This document shows positions 1-12,000 of a stretch of DNA of 64,000 nucleotides, one piece after another (the stretch's first letter is position 1; the number at the start of each line of letters is the position of its first letter). A model generated the notes under the pieces. The model saw nothing but the letters and a program-made list of their open reading frames with translations, searched no databases and was not told the DNA's origin. The stretch covers positions 51,635,757 to 51,699,756 of the forward strand of contig OZ022499.1 in assembly GCA_963989385.1 (NCBI GenBank), written 5' to 3'. The translations under genes were made by a program, and so were the position numbers. The stretch comes from Ctena decussata (taxonomy: Eukaryota; Mollusca; Bivalvia; Lucinida; Lucinidae).

Positions 1-24
1 TGCTGAGTAGACATTAGGTAAGTC

Positions 25-29
<5 letters not shown>

Positions 30-71
<42 letters not shown>
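30..71. repeat. (AG)n microsatellite
   Basis: About 20 perfect AG dinucleotides, in the intron downstream of the EGF exon of the minus-strand gene. Confidence 0.95.
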
Positions 72-73
<2 letters not shown>

Positions 74-271
74 TAAAAATAAAGATTATCCTAATGTTTA
101 TGGCTGACATCATACTCGTACAGCATGACTTTACTTTGGATAAAAACAACGTAGTGCTGGATGTTTAGGTATGAATTTACAGAGGTTTGTCAATAAAAAT
201 TCAAACACTCCCACCGTCTACTTCAGTTTGGTTTGCCGATATAGCAGATTTCTTTTTTTTTTCTTATTCTT

Positions 272-305
272 CCCCCCCCCCCCCTCCCCACACACACACA
301 CACAC
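272..305. repeat. poly-C plus (CA)n tract
   Basis: A C run followed by (CA)n, preceded by a T-rich tract. On the minus strand it lies about 60 nt beyond the EGF exon donor, so it is intronic. Confidence 0.9.
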
Positions 306-363
306 TTTTTTCAAAAGCAAAGATAACAGCAATTACCCCATCAAAATTATTATAAACACCAAC

Positions 364-492
364 CTGTCAGACATGTGTCGCCGGTATAATATTCCGGGCA
401 TTCACATACATATCCACCACTGCCATCCTCGGTACAAGTGCCGTTATTTTGACACGGTTGCTCGTCACATGGGCTGCCGGCGGGCTGCGTCG
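364..492 (-). CDS. EGF-like domain exon of VWA-EGF secreted protein (exon 3 of those seen)
   Basis: This exon encodes one EGF-like module of 43 codons on the minus strand. Six cysteines are spaced as in EGF (SPC, QPC, GTC, YVC, EC, DTC), with the typical QNNGTC and YTGDTC segments. The acceptor reads TATTACAG and the donor G|GTTGGT. Both junctions are phase 1, matching the VWA exon upstream, so the splice keeps frame. EGF modules of this kind mediate protein-protein or matrix contacts outside the cell. The phase-1 donor means the gene continues left of the window; the remaining domains cannot be seen. No calcium-binding D-x-[DN] signature is obvious. Another EGF or VWA exon in the 9.8-kb intron was not found but cannot be excluded. 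Confidence 0.85.
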
Positions 493-523
493 CTGTAATA
501 GAAAGCTGAGTACCATAAAATAT

Positions 524-753
524 AACCCATTCCATTCGGGATACCCTTTTAGGAGTATCTGGGCGAACAGTTTGGATCTCAGATCAGGCCCCACATTCAC
601 GTTTGTGGGGCCTGATCTGAGATCCAAACTGTTTGCTGCCTAGACATCATTTCTACTAGAGTTAGTTAGACCAATATTGTCACAATATTCTTGATTTTTG
701 ATGCAGACGACAATTTCAGCAGACGACAAAGAATACCCAGAATGCAATGGGTT
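524..753. mobile_element. MITE with central hairpin
   Basis: The ends are imperfect inverted repeats (AACCCATTCCATTC at left, complement of GAATGCAATGGGTT at right). In the middle is a perfect hairpin with 29-bp arms (566-594 and 605-633) and a 10-nt loop. The hairpin base AACAGTTTGGATC resembles other CAAACAGT hairpins in the window. No coding capacity; intronic. Confidence 0.65.
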
Positions 754-1589
754 AAAAAACCAGAGGACCAATGGTCCTGTAGCTCACCTGACACTTGGTC
801 CTGGTATATATTTTAATGCTTTTATACATGTATATAGCACTAGGGCAGGGGCAGATAATCCCCCTCCCTTGGGGATTAATGTTGAGTCCCAATTCTATAT
901 ACCAAGCCACAAGGTCACTGGGCCTTTATTTCTGGACAAAGATTTCTGAAGGGTTTTTATCATATATAGGCGTGGTGGCCACCATGTTCATGTGACCATG
1001 ACCATCTGAACAAACTGTGATTCCTTTGACCCAGTATAAAAGCTCCATATGAAATACAGTAATCATTTGTATAAACTATGATGGGCCTGAGTGCTCAATG
1101 CTACATACCGGTACCAAGTTTCAAGGTTATAGGCCTTTCGGTTCTCGAGAAAAAGACGTTTGAAGAGTTTTTACCATATATAGGCATGGTGGCCATCTTG
1201 GTCAAGTGACCAAGACCATCTGAACAAACTATGGTTCCTTTAAGCCGGTGAAGCTCCATGTGAAATATGGCTTCAATTGACCCCAGTGGCCCCTGAGAAG
1301 ATGTTTGAAAATGTTGACGGATGACAGAATCTCAATGACCATGTACAAAAGTCAAAGAATGACCTTGACCTTTAACGACAAAATATCTTCATCTGGTCAT
1401 TTAGTCAACCATATATACCAAATATTGTACTTTAGACTTAAATAGTTTCTGAAACATCCACTGTTTAAGCATTTTCCCATATAAAAGCCTACATAATGTA
1501 CCAAAGTTGACAGTGTCATAAATTAGGTCAAGGTCAACGCACGATCATTTGTATAAACTAAGATGGGCTTGAGTGCCCAAAGCTACATA

Positions 1590-4500
1590 TAGTCCGTTTG
1601 CTCCCAAAGGCAAACGGCATCCCCAATATTTTATCAAAATTGGTGAGAGGTAAAAGATTTTCGAACCGCTCATTCTTAATTTTCATCCTATACATAACAA
1701 AATCATAATTTTGCAGAAATGTGAGGTTTTGCATAAAAAAGTTTTTATACAAAAAGAAGACCTAAAATATGTCATTTTCACCTTTTAATTACAAGGGAGT
1801 AAAAGTTGGCTGTTGGAATTCCCGTTTAGTTTTACGTGTTTGAGCATGTGACCAATGTATGCTATCCCTAGAACAAAATTTGCATAATTAATTGAAATTT
1901 TATTCTAAATCCATTTTTTCTACTTTTTGTTTCACCCATATATTATCAAGTTTTAGAAGATACAATTTTTACTCACAAAATAATATAATAGTTCAATATT
2001 TATTTACAACATAGTATCACCTGACCAGTGATACCATGCGTTATAGTGGAGCGGCTTAGAGTGAAAATTTAAGGAAATACTTCACTTGATGATACAAGCA
2101 TGAAATTTTCACTAAATGTTCCTTACATGGGCCAGATTCAAAAATGATCGTGGGCCACTTAAAAATCATCCATTTTCAAGATGGCCGCCAAGTTTCAAAA
2201 TGCTATCGTTTTAATTTATAACATGCTTAAAGTCCGCAGGCATATGTAGTTCCCGTGGGCATGCGTGTTATTTTTTTGGCAATATATACATGTAAAAACT
2301 TCATCAATTGAGTGTTCACAATGAAAAAGCGCATGTTGTCAATTTTTCTAACGACACTTTGGCCCTAAGCATCGACTATATACGTTACCTGTGTGTATTT
2401 AATTCAAAATCATATAATTTCAAGGTACACTACTATTTCATTTTTAAATGCAGTTTCTCGATAGAATCATCGTTAAGTATTAGAAAAAACATTTTAGTAT
2501 GTTTTCTTTTTCATCATTTATTACTACTTGTAGTAACGTAAATAACTGTAATTTTTAAATTAGTCCATTATAATACGACTTATGGAATTTCTTCATTGTC
2601 TCTCAGAGAACAATTACGAATTTAATATCCTGGCACTTCTTAAAAAACACTGTTTTCTTGGAACTATCAGCTTATTACTAATTTAGGGACTTCATGAGGT
2701 ACGTTTTATACGCGACGAAACTCAGAATATTGCAAATGCTAATAAATGGAGACTTGGCAAATTCCATACACGCACAGCAGATTTTGCTGCTTGTTTTTTT
2801 TTCTAATAGCATATATCTGCACCTTTAATGATTGTGCCTAGCTACTCAGTCTTACGATTCTTTAGACAGTAATATACGTGACATTTTGTTGTATAATCAA
2901 AAACTGCAAAACAGATACATTTCATTTGAGAAAAATGCTGCAATTATAAGCCCGCAAATAATTTGTATACATGCTTCAAATAAAGCAATATATAGTCGGT
3001 TGGATAATGAGCCGATTTAGCATGAAATCAGCTTCAGAGCTTACTTTTAATTTGACGAATATTTAACATTTTAAGGGACCGAGTTCTACAGAATTCTAAG
3101 CCACAAAATGAAGTGGCAAATCAAAACGACAGCATATTTGATGCGGGATATTTCTGGGCAAATACCAGTTGTCCTAAAGAATGTATTGACCTGTAGATGC
3201 ACTTTGCAGTACGGTAACAAAACAAAGAGAAGGATAACAGATCGAATAACGTATACAACCAATTACTGGGAAATTTATAAATTCCTCATATCTCATATGC
3301 TTAAACAGTAATACATTTAGTTCTGAATTAAAAATTAGCAAATGATAAGGTAATGCATACTATCGATGTCAAGGACAAACCTTGATATATCTATTTTCAG
3401 ATGACCTCCTTGACTTTGAAGATTTACTATAATTATTATTATAATTAATCATTGTTTAGCAATAATTACAGGGGTTAACTGCTTATTGATGAAGTCTTAC
3501 CGCTTTTATGAATGAGTCTTGGCCGGATATTTCATATACAGTAAGAAATGCAGCTTTCTGATACCATTTATATCAATACAATGATAGAAGAAGCATACAT
3601 ATTAAAAGTCGAATGATCAAAACTAATTTTGTCTTTCGTTACACTTAATGTATTGGTAATAATGTATCAGAACACAAACAGGGGCTGTACAGAATTATCT
3701 GACCAAATAAATCTTGGTAATGTTGCAATGAGAGATACAGGTGATGAACAGACTCATGAAAAGACGCTTTATATGTGTCTCCTATTTAAAGTATATCATT
3801 TTCCATTGCTTAATTGACATAGTGATAATACGCTGCAGTGTAACTGATGGGAGCAACACAAAAAGGTAACGTTGATTACAATCAGGCACGATGTTAATAA
3901 CTATCAAGTGAGACGATACTTTATGTGTTGCCTCAGCTGACAGCCATTTTTGCCTGTAGATTACCTGATTGTCTCAGTAGACAGCATGGGTAGGGAAGCA
4001 GGTATCTCCCGTATGATAATTCTAAAGCTAGACATGGATCAGTTAGGTCAACTTATACATATTATACTGGTCCCTCAAGATTTTAAATGATGCGTTTTGT
4101 GATGTTGCTGTAAGTCACGTTAAATATTAAGAACATTCTAAATGCTTCAGATGTTCATGTTAAGTTCTTGTGAGTGTAAAATAGTAAATATTTGCTGTCT
4201 TAATAGCAATGGTAAGTTTAATTGCTTTCTGACATCCAAGAATTAAGCCTTTGAAGACAACTTACTCAAATAAAAAAAACGTTATCCTAATACATTACAG
4301 ATATGTACCATAATGTTACTGTTACAATGCCTTTCAAATACAGGACAACCCCATATTATCAGACTTGGATGCATAAATAGTGGTGTTTCTTCATGAGAGC
4401 TTCACATGTGTAAACTTAAGACCTCAAAAGTTACACTGAAATGCTATATCATCTACAGTTAGACATTTTCGTCAGTTTCGGGGAAAATTCAAAAGAAAAG

Positions 4501-6251
4501 TTAACTTTTCTCTTCAGCTGGCAATGCCATAGCTAACTGCTACCTAACTAATTCAAAATATGCAAGCAGTTCTTTCAACATGGTTTAAAGAGAAGTGGCA
4601 GAGTATGTTGATAAAGGACCAATCATATAAGATTCATTCTAGCGATTCTTGTTTGTTAATTGTGATTTAGTCTGGGTTATGTACGTTACTGGTCTTATTT
4701 GACTGATGACTATCTTTTTCTAAATATATGTCAATATTTCTAGTTATAAAAATTTGAAACAAATCATAATAATTTTAATTGCTCTTTACATTTATAACGT
4801 TAATTGTTCCCACATTTCATTTGTAACAGTTTGCTGCTGTAACACGCTGTTACCCTACCCAATACTTTGGTCAGTTTCTAGATAAAACACATAAAATGAT
4901 ATAGCAACAACCATTTTTGAGTTGCTGAAGGACTGTTTTAATGATTATAATAACAACATTAAACTGAAGTTCATGTCTAAACGAGGACCCCATTTTTATT
5001 ACATATGACCCTGGATTATTTTTCCAGGGACGGATTTCGATTCTGTTACGTAATGTTAACTGAAAGGCACCCAAACAGTAACAATGTTACTGTTTGGGTG
5101 CCTTTCAGATACAACCCAAAGTTATTATGGTCTAATGAATATAAGAATGGCATTTTACATGCGTACTTGTACACTTTTTCAATTTAAGATATAATACAAA
5201 CTACTCCTAGTTATACTTTCTCACCAGTGTTTCGGGAATTCATAAGAAATAAGTTACATTTTGTCTTCAACTGATATTGCCACAACTAACTCCAACTGAT
5301 TCAAAATATATCAAGGAATTCTGTCAAAGTTGAGATGAGCATGAGTCGAATAAGAACAATGGATTATGCTTATTTAGCATACATGTAAAAATTTCATTCC
5401 ACCGGTTGGTCTGTTTCTCATTGATCATTTATATTTTAGTTACAGTTATATACGTTACAAATATATCATGCTTTTTTATCATCATTTCCAGACTTCAAAT
5501 GCTTTTTATGTATTTGAACATTTAAAATGGGATATTTATGACACAAAGTATTTTCTACATTGCGTTTATTGCTTTTAGGTGCTGTAATGGACCAGTGTTA
5601 CCCCACCCACCACTTTGGCCATTTTTTTTCGGTTAAGTATTGAAAGAAAAACTGGCAACAGCCATTTTGCAACTTCTAAGTGACTGCTCTAAGTGACTAT
5701 GATCAGGGCATAAGATAAACATCCATGCCAACGGGCCCCTGGACTATTACCTTAAATAATGTGTTGAAAAGTACATAAAAATGGCGGACATTTTGTTTTT
5801 GCGGTGGCCATCTTGAAAATGACATAATTTCAAGTGGCCCGCGATCTTATGTTAAAGTGCATGCCAGGTACTTGTTATCCTGTAAATTTCATGCTTGTAT
5901 CATCAACTGAAGTATTTTCGCTATATCCCGCTCCACTATTACGCGTGCGGACAGGTGAATACATTTTACTATTTCATTCATATACGCCCACACCTGTAGT
6001 AAACAACGAGTTTACGCTATTGCCTATCAACAATATTTTGGCTGTTCTAACAAGCATATGACGCCCTTTAGTGAAACTGCTCAGTTTTTGCATTAAGGTC
6101 AATGGAAAATATTTTACAAAAGCATCCAAAAATTTGGACTTTCCGTATTCAGTTATGTATAGTTATAGGAATCATTAGGACATTGGAACGTTTGATGGAA
6201 ATTTCATCGTTTTTGAGAAAAGAAGCAAAACCCCTGGGAGCAAACGGACTA
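1590..6251. mobile_element. 4.66-kb TIR element with TA target duplication
   Basis: The termini are a perfect 17-bp inverted repeat, TAGTCCGTTTGCTCCCA, flanked by TA on both sides (1588-1589 and 6252-6253). Other array units read CTACATACCAAG at this point, so the empty site is known and shows TA duplication. Subterminal regions are diverged inverted copies (about 2030-2200 against 5765-5960, sharing ATAGTGGAGCGG, TTGATGATACAAGCATGAAATTT and TTTTCAAGATGGCC). The right half holds an imperfect tandem duplication (about 4440-5020 and 5215-5760). No transposase is recognisable, so the element is non-autonomous or decayed. TA duplication fits Tc1/mariner-like superfamilies, but the size is unusual for them. 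Confidence 0.75.
5060..5108. repeat. perfect hairpin, 23-bp arms
   Basis: Arms 5060-5082 and 5086-5108 are perfectly complementary around a 3-nt loop (AAT). It lies inside the 4.66-kb TIR element. Confidence 0.9.
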
Positions 6252-6572
6252 TACCAAGTTTCAAGGTCATACGCCTTTTGGTTCTGGAGAAGATTTTGAA
6301 GGGTTTTTACCATATATGGGCATGGCGGCCACCTTGGTCAAGATCCCGAGAACAAACTTTTATTCCCCGATCACACTTAGACTCCATATGAAATTTTGCT
6401 TCAATCAGACCAGTGGTTTCAGAGGAGAAGATGTTTTGAAAATCTTGATGACGGACAGACCAACAAATTGACCTTGACCTTCAGTGACATAATATCTTCA
6501 CCTGGTCATTTAGTTGACTATATATACCACATATTGTACCTTAGACTTAAATAGTTTCTGACAAATCCACTA

Positions 6573-7930
6573 TACGAGGGGCATTTCAGAAATAATGTAA
6601 ATGCTCTCAGGGTAGTATATTGGCTGATATTTAGCAGTGGTTTTATATATCATTGGAAAGGTCAATCCTATGTTTTAGAATGGTATGCGTTGAATGAATT
6701 TCTAAGTCACTCATGCATGACAGCACGTGCTTATACGTCATAAGGGTGTGGATACTGGAAACTGTACATTTTCACTGAAAGTCTCTCGTGTTCTATTGCT
6801 GTTTGCTCAATGAGAAAATGATATATTTTAATGAAGAAAAACGTAATACTGTCCTTTAAATATAAAATAAGAATGTTATACAGAAATCGTTTCCAGATTC
6901 TACACCAGTAAGATAATAAACGATATTTTTTTTCTGCTATGTTGTTACAAATGCAAGGTTATTATAAATGCATTATACCAATAAATTGTGATTTATTACT
7001 TATTCCCATCCAATTTTAACAAATGACAGACATTTTATCACTGAAATGATTAGGCCAATATATTTTGTTACGACTCGCATCAAATCACTGATGAAACTGG
7101 ATGATACGTGTGCAAACTCAACGCCGGAAGTTGCAAAGTAGCAGCAACTCATGTAAAATATTAAACAATAAAATGAAATTATCTTCTAATAAAAAAGCAC
7201 AGGCTAATTATTTTTAACTTCTTTTAATGTCAAAAATTAGAAAGACATATAGAAAGCAAAATTCATATATAAAGACTTGAACAACTTGTTATTTTATATA
7301 ACAAACTGTCATTGAAATATATGGGTGGGTGGGGAAACTTATCGTAAAAAATCAGGTAGGCCACTGACAAAAGAGCATAAAGTCCCGTAAAAGATTATTT
7401 ATAACAGGAGACAAGCATGGCGAATTAAATTTTATTTATTTATTGTTTCATATCTGTCAACAAATATTCACTTTCACTTAAATTGACCTCAAAACCGAAG
7501 TTTAAACAGCCTACTATATATTTCAAATAAGCAAAGGAAGTGACGTCATTAGAAATGTGCATTGTTCCAAGATTTGCCTTCTTTGTGAGGCAACTCTTAT
7601 GTTTTAGCAAAGCTGACACAATGCTTATCATACAGGTATATTTTTAGTATAACAGATAATATAGGTATCAATCCAGAGCTGCTTGTATCGAGAGTTAAGA
7701 AAATATGAATTTGTCTTCACATGAACATTCCGTCTGTTTCTACTCAGTGTCCTTACCCTTACAACAATTGTCAAGGCATATTTTGGAGAAAATACCAGTG
7801 ACTCAAATTTTTTGAGTGAAGGCCATTGGGTGATACGTAAACCTAAAAGTTAAGACATAAATTTTTAAAATCGGTCAACATTCCAAGGAATGGCAGACTC
7901 ATTTACACTATTTCTGAAATGCCCCTCGTA
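6573..7930. mobile_element. mariner-like TIR element, 1.36 kb
   Basis: Ends match over 31 bp with one mismatch, beginning TACGAGGGGCATTTCAGAA, and are flanked by TA (6571-6572, 7931-7932). It interrupts the array unit between ...AATCCAC and AAGCGTTTTC. Length and CGAGGGG-type ends are as in mariner elements, but no mariner transposase motif could be read; the longest open frame (63 codons, minus) is unconvincing. It is probably a degenerate or internally replaced copy. Confidence 0.75.
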
Positions 7931-7980
7931 TAAGCGTTTTCTCACATAAAAGCCTAACATACTAAAGTTGACCATGTCGT

Positions 7981-8010
7981 AAATTAGGTCAAGGTCAACG
8001 CAAGGTCATC
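7981..8010. promoter_or_regulatory. clustered nuclear-receptor-like half-sites in array unit
   Basis: AGGTCAAGGTCA followed within 5 nt by GCAAGGTCA. The same arrangement recurs at about 8441, 8896 and 9351. TCAAGGTCA is the extended half-site known for FTZ-F1/NR5A and ERR-type receptors; binding here is inference. Confidence 0.35.
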
Positions 8011-9702
8011 ATTTGTATAAACTATGATGGGCCCGCATGCCCAAAGCTACATACCAAGTTTAAAGGTTATTTGCCTTTTGGTTCTGAGGAAGAAGATTTT
8101 TGAAAGTTTTTTACCATATATGGGCATGGTGGCCATCTTGGTCATGTGACCCAGACCCCGGGTATAAACTTTCGTTCCCCCATCCCACTGAGACTCCATA
8201 TGAAATTTTGCTTCAATCTCCCCAGTGGTTTCAGAGGAGAAGATGTTTGAAAATCTTGACGACGGATGGTCCGACGGAATGACCTTGATCTTTAGTGACA
8301 TGATATCTTCATCTGGTCATTTAGTCGACCATGTATACAACATATTGTACCTTAGACTTAAATAGATTCTGAGAAATCCACTGTTTAAGCGTTTTCCCAT
8401 ATAAAAGCCTAACGTACCAAAGTTGACCATGCCTTACATTAGGTCAAGGTCAACGCAAGGTCATCATTTGTATAAATTATAATGGGCCCGCATGCCCAAT
8501 GCTTAATTCCAAGTTTCAAGGTCATAGGCCTTTTGGTTCTGGAGAAGAAGATTTTTGAATGGTTTTTACCATATATGGGCGTGTCGGCCATCTTGGTCAT
8601 GTGACGCAGATACCGGGAACAAACTTTCGTTCCCCTAACCCATGGAGGCTGCATATGCAATTTGGCTTCAATCAGCCCAGTGGTTTCAGAAAAGAAGATG
8701 TTTGAAAATCTTGACGACGGATGGTCCGACGGAATGACCTTGACCTTGAGTGACATAATATCTTCATCTGGTCATTTAGTCGACCATGTATACCAAGTAT
8801 TAAACCTTAGACTGAAATAGTTTCTGAGAAATCCACTGTTTAAGCGTTTTCCCATATAAAAGCCTAACGTACCAAAGTTGACCATGCCGTAAATTAGGTC
8901 AAGGTCAACGCAAGGTCATCATTTGTACAAACCATGATGGGCCCGCATGCCCAATGCTACATACCAAGTTTCAAGGTCATTAGCCTACTGGTTCTGGAGA
9001 AGAAGATTTTGAAGGGTTTTTATGATATATGGGCGTGGCGGCCATCTTGGTCATGTGACCCAGATACCGCGAACAAACTTTCGTTCCCCTAACCCATGGA
9101 GGCTGCATATGAAATTTGGCTTCAATCGGCCCAGTGGTTTCAGAGGTGAAGATGTTTGAAAATCTTGACGACGGATGGTCCGACGGAATGACCTTGATCT
9201 TTAGTGACATAATACCTTCATCTGGTCATTTAGTCGACCATGTATACCAAGAATTAAACCTTAAACTTAAATAGTTTCTGAGAAATCCACTGTTTAAGCG
9301 TTTTCCCATATAAAAGCCTAACGTACCAAAGTTGAGCATGCGGTAAATTAGGTCAAGGTCAACGCAAGGTCATCATTTGTACAAACTATGATGGGCCCGC
9401 ATGCCCGATGCTACATACCAAGTTTCAAGGTCATAGGCCGTTTGGTTCTGGAGAAGAAGATTTTGAAGGGTTTTTACCATATATGGGCGTGGCGGCCATC
9501 TTGGTCATGTGACGCAGATACCGCGCACAAACTTTCGTTCCCCCAACCCATGGAGGCTGCATATGAAATTTGGCTTCGATCGAACCAGTGGTTTCAGAGG
9601 AGAAGATGTTTGAAAATGTTGACGACGGACGGACGGACGGACGACGGATGCCTGGCTATACTATAAGTTCACCTATGAGCCTAAAGGCTCAGGTGCGCTA
9701 AA

Positions 9703-10337
9703 AATGGGAGACCAAAAAGGATAACCGTAACGTTCTAAGCTGGAACAGTGTTGTTTAACAATGCAGGTTTGGGTCTAAAAATGCAGATGAAACGGCAACA
9801 GTGTAGTCCCTGATCAGACTGCCACTTTAGGAGCATAATAATCCGGTTCTGCACTGTTTGCTTTGACCTATCTGTCCTAATACTACGGTGATCAACGATG
9901 TGTTAACAGTTCCAAATATTTTTTTTCGGGTTGGCAGTAAGTATTGAGGTGGGGAATTAATATAGAGCTTAAAAATGCATTCTGGGGTGGGTGAGGGATG
10001 TGTGTTAGTGTTGTGTGTGTGTGTGTAGGGGGGTCTTTCGGATGAGACTTTAAACCGAGGTCCCGTCTCCATATGACCTCGATGTTGGTGGGACGTTAAA
10101 CCCGAGTTCACTCACTCACTCAACAGAGTTTACCTGAATTAAGCCCCCGGTAATTTTATAACTGACCGTCCCAAGGTGGTGCTTCCGTTTTGGTTCATAT
10201 TTAGTGTTTTGGTTGGTTCTGTCTGCTAATCTGTTAATTTACTGCTTTTGAATGTCAATGTCCTGTGCTGTCATATTAGACTACATGTATATATGCATTT
10301 TCAGTTCCATTATTCCCATATATAAAATGTCACCTAC
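9703..10337. repeat. intron with MITE and SINE fragments
   Basis: Contains a decayed copy (about 9720-9905) of the TACCGTAA-ended hairpin MITE family seen at 52511, then a poly/GTGT stretch. At about 10036-10115 is a SINE 3' segment (TTTAAACCGAGGTCCCGTCT ... TTCACTCACTCACTC). No coding sequence seen. Confidence 0.5.
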
Positions 10338-10892
10338 CTTCACAAGTTTCTGTTATCAGATTTCCCTGAATAGAAGCTAACTGTGAAAAATCGCCTACAT
10401 TAAACACTCTACTGGGATCACCTGCTATGCTTTGTAGCTGACCCAAGTTGGCGCTTTTAATTCCAACACACAATATAGTAATACCGGCATCCCGTATAGT
10501 TTGCGATATAGCATCAGTCCCAGATGATGATCCATCTGTAATCAACACAATAACTTTGGCAGAATCTTCTCGTACTCCGTTATTAGCTGTTTCGAAATGA
10601 TATTCGTAAGCTTCAGTGAGAGCTTTTTTAATATCTGTCCCACCTCTTCGGAACGCAATATCTCCGATTGCACTTATAAGCGCATCTTTATCAGTGTAGC
10701 TCTTTAGGTTAAACTGATGCTTCACAGTATTCGAGAAGCTTGTATATCCAACTTGTACGGCGCTGGGCCCGATGTCAAACGTCTGAACTACGTCTTGGAC
10801 AAACGGGCGGATTTTGTTTTTGAAATTAGTAATTCCAACCGAAGAAGAGTCATCAACAAGAAACACTACATCAGCCTGTGAGGAAGAACACT
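10338..10892 (-). CDS. von Willebrand factor A domain exon
   Basis: One 555-nt exon (185 codons, phase 1 in and out) encodes a full VWA domain. The metal-ion-dependent adhesion site is complete: D-x-S-x-S as VDDSSSVG near protein residues 40-47, the threonine in RRGGTDIKKAL and the aspartate in VLITDGSSS. Closest in character are VWA domains of collagen/matrilin-type matrix proteins. The acceptor TCTTTCAG|AG joins the signal-peptide exon (codon GAG) and the donor is GAAG|GTAGGT. The domain presumably binds a matrix or cell-surface ligand through a divalent cation. Two cysteines near the ends (ECSS, ETCEG) may close the domain by a disulfide. Confidence 0.93.
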
Positions 10893-10946
10893 CTGAAAGA
10901 ATATTTGTGATATGTTATGTGGTGATATATTAAGGAATACAAATTC

Positions 10947-11150
10947 AGAGCTCCAGATAAGAAGGGGAAAACAGGAATAATTCAGATATAGATATTCTTT
11001 CTTATTTCTCAATGAAAACATATGTTGTGACCCCTCATTAGAACCGTCTTGGCGAGACGGTTCTAATGAGGGGTCACAACATATATTATGAAAGAAATAA
11101 GGGAAATTATCCCTTTATTATCCCTGTTACCCCATCTTATCTGGAGCACT
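10947..11150. mobile_element. hairpin MITE, family with AGATAAG ends (single hairpin)
   Basis: The ends match as inverted repeats (AGAGCTCCAGATAAGAAGGGG at left against the complement of the right end). The centre is a long hairpin (about 11021-11048 with 11055-11082) containing TGACCCCTCATTAGAACCGTC. Sister copies lie at 36428 and 47211. Confidence 0.75.
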
Positions 11151-12000
11151 TCAAATTGCGCCTCAAAAATACGTATATACCGTAACCACTTTGCGATGCG
11201 CAATGCAGCCAAAAGGCCCTTAAGGTGTATGGGTACACCTGCATATTTTCTCATCATTTTTACAAACTTCTGGTGCTTTCTGTTTGCTTTCCCGGACTAC
11301 GAACACCTTCCGGAAAAGTATATACTCTTAAAGAAAAGGACTTGCTCCTGTAACTTGTTTAGGTCAATTAACTATTTCTAGGATTTTGAAGGATTCTCTC
11401 TCGCTGCGCTTCATTCTCAGCAGGCAAACAACATTAAGATGACGTCGTACTGGCATCGATGCAACGTCAATACGTTGCATCGACGTCAGTGAGACGTCAT
11501 TTCAAGGGCACATGAGGTGGTAATGACGTCTCCCATACTGTTGTGTTTTCTTTGTTTTGCTGTCCTCTTTAGTTGGGTCTCTTTAAAGAAAGAATTTGCT
11601 ACACTATGGGCATAGTCTTTCCTTTAAAAGTTGGAAGGGCTTTGTCCTCCAGAGTCATGAAAGTTGATTCCCTTTAAAATAGCAGAAATAAAAACAAGCA
11701 GGAGTAACTATACACTTTTAAATGTATGACGCGAAAAAGGAAGTATGTGGGTAAATCTGGAAATAAATGCATCTGAATCACTCGGGACTACCGGATGGCA
11801 TAAGTGTACACTTAGTGTACAATTCACAGTCTTAACAATATAGTACTTGTTTGCAAAAGATGCACGTGAGGAATCCATCCGGTTGCAATGCTGCATAGAT
11901 AAGCCAATATATTACGATAAAAACATTATTATGATGTACCCCCTCCCTCACCACCAAAGGTGTGCGTGGTGGTGGGGGGATATTGTATTCAGTGCGGATC
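11151..12000. repeat. TTAA-ended MITE remnant and palindromes
   Basis: From 11219 the sequence TTAAGGTGTATGGGTACACC starts a damaged copy of the MITE seen whole at 15596 and 49541, with fragments to about 11640. An imperfect GACGTC-rich palindrome lies at 11440-11499. The rest (11650-12000) shows nothing recognisable. Confidence 0.5.

Larger units (their letters stand above)
760..9702 (+). mobile_element. Helitron-like tandem-array element, ~455-bp units, carrying nested insertions
   Basis: The left end has a hairpin (AGGACC/GGTCCT) beside CCAG, then GTAGCTCACCTG. The right end has a GAGCC/GGCTC hairpin and CAGGTGCGCTAAAA. Inside are tandem units; the motif ATGGGCCCGC recurs at 8027, 8482, 8937 and 9391 (spacing 455, 455, 454), with older units at about 1080 and 1562. 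Each unit carries AGGTCAAGGTCA-type half-sites and a GACGACGGA run near the end. Read in the opposite sense the left terminus is hairpin + CTGG + T, like a Helitron 3' end. Two DNA transposons (1590-6251, 6573-7930) sit inside units. Short open frames beginning MSLKIKVIPSDHPSSRF recur because the units recur; they are not genes. Helitron affinity is inferred. Confidence 0.6.

Noticed and set aside
187..498. 103-codon plus-strand frame overlapping the EGF exon
   Set aside because: It is antisense to a well-supported EGF exon and includes poly-T, poly-C and (CA)n tracts.
8047..9666. Proteins beginning MSLKIKVIPSDHPSSRF and related open frames
   Set aside because: They repeat with the 455-bp tandem units, lie on both strands and have no domain; they reflect the array.
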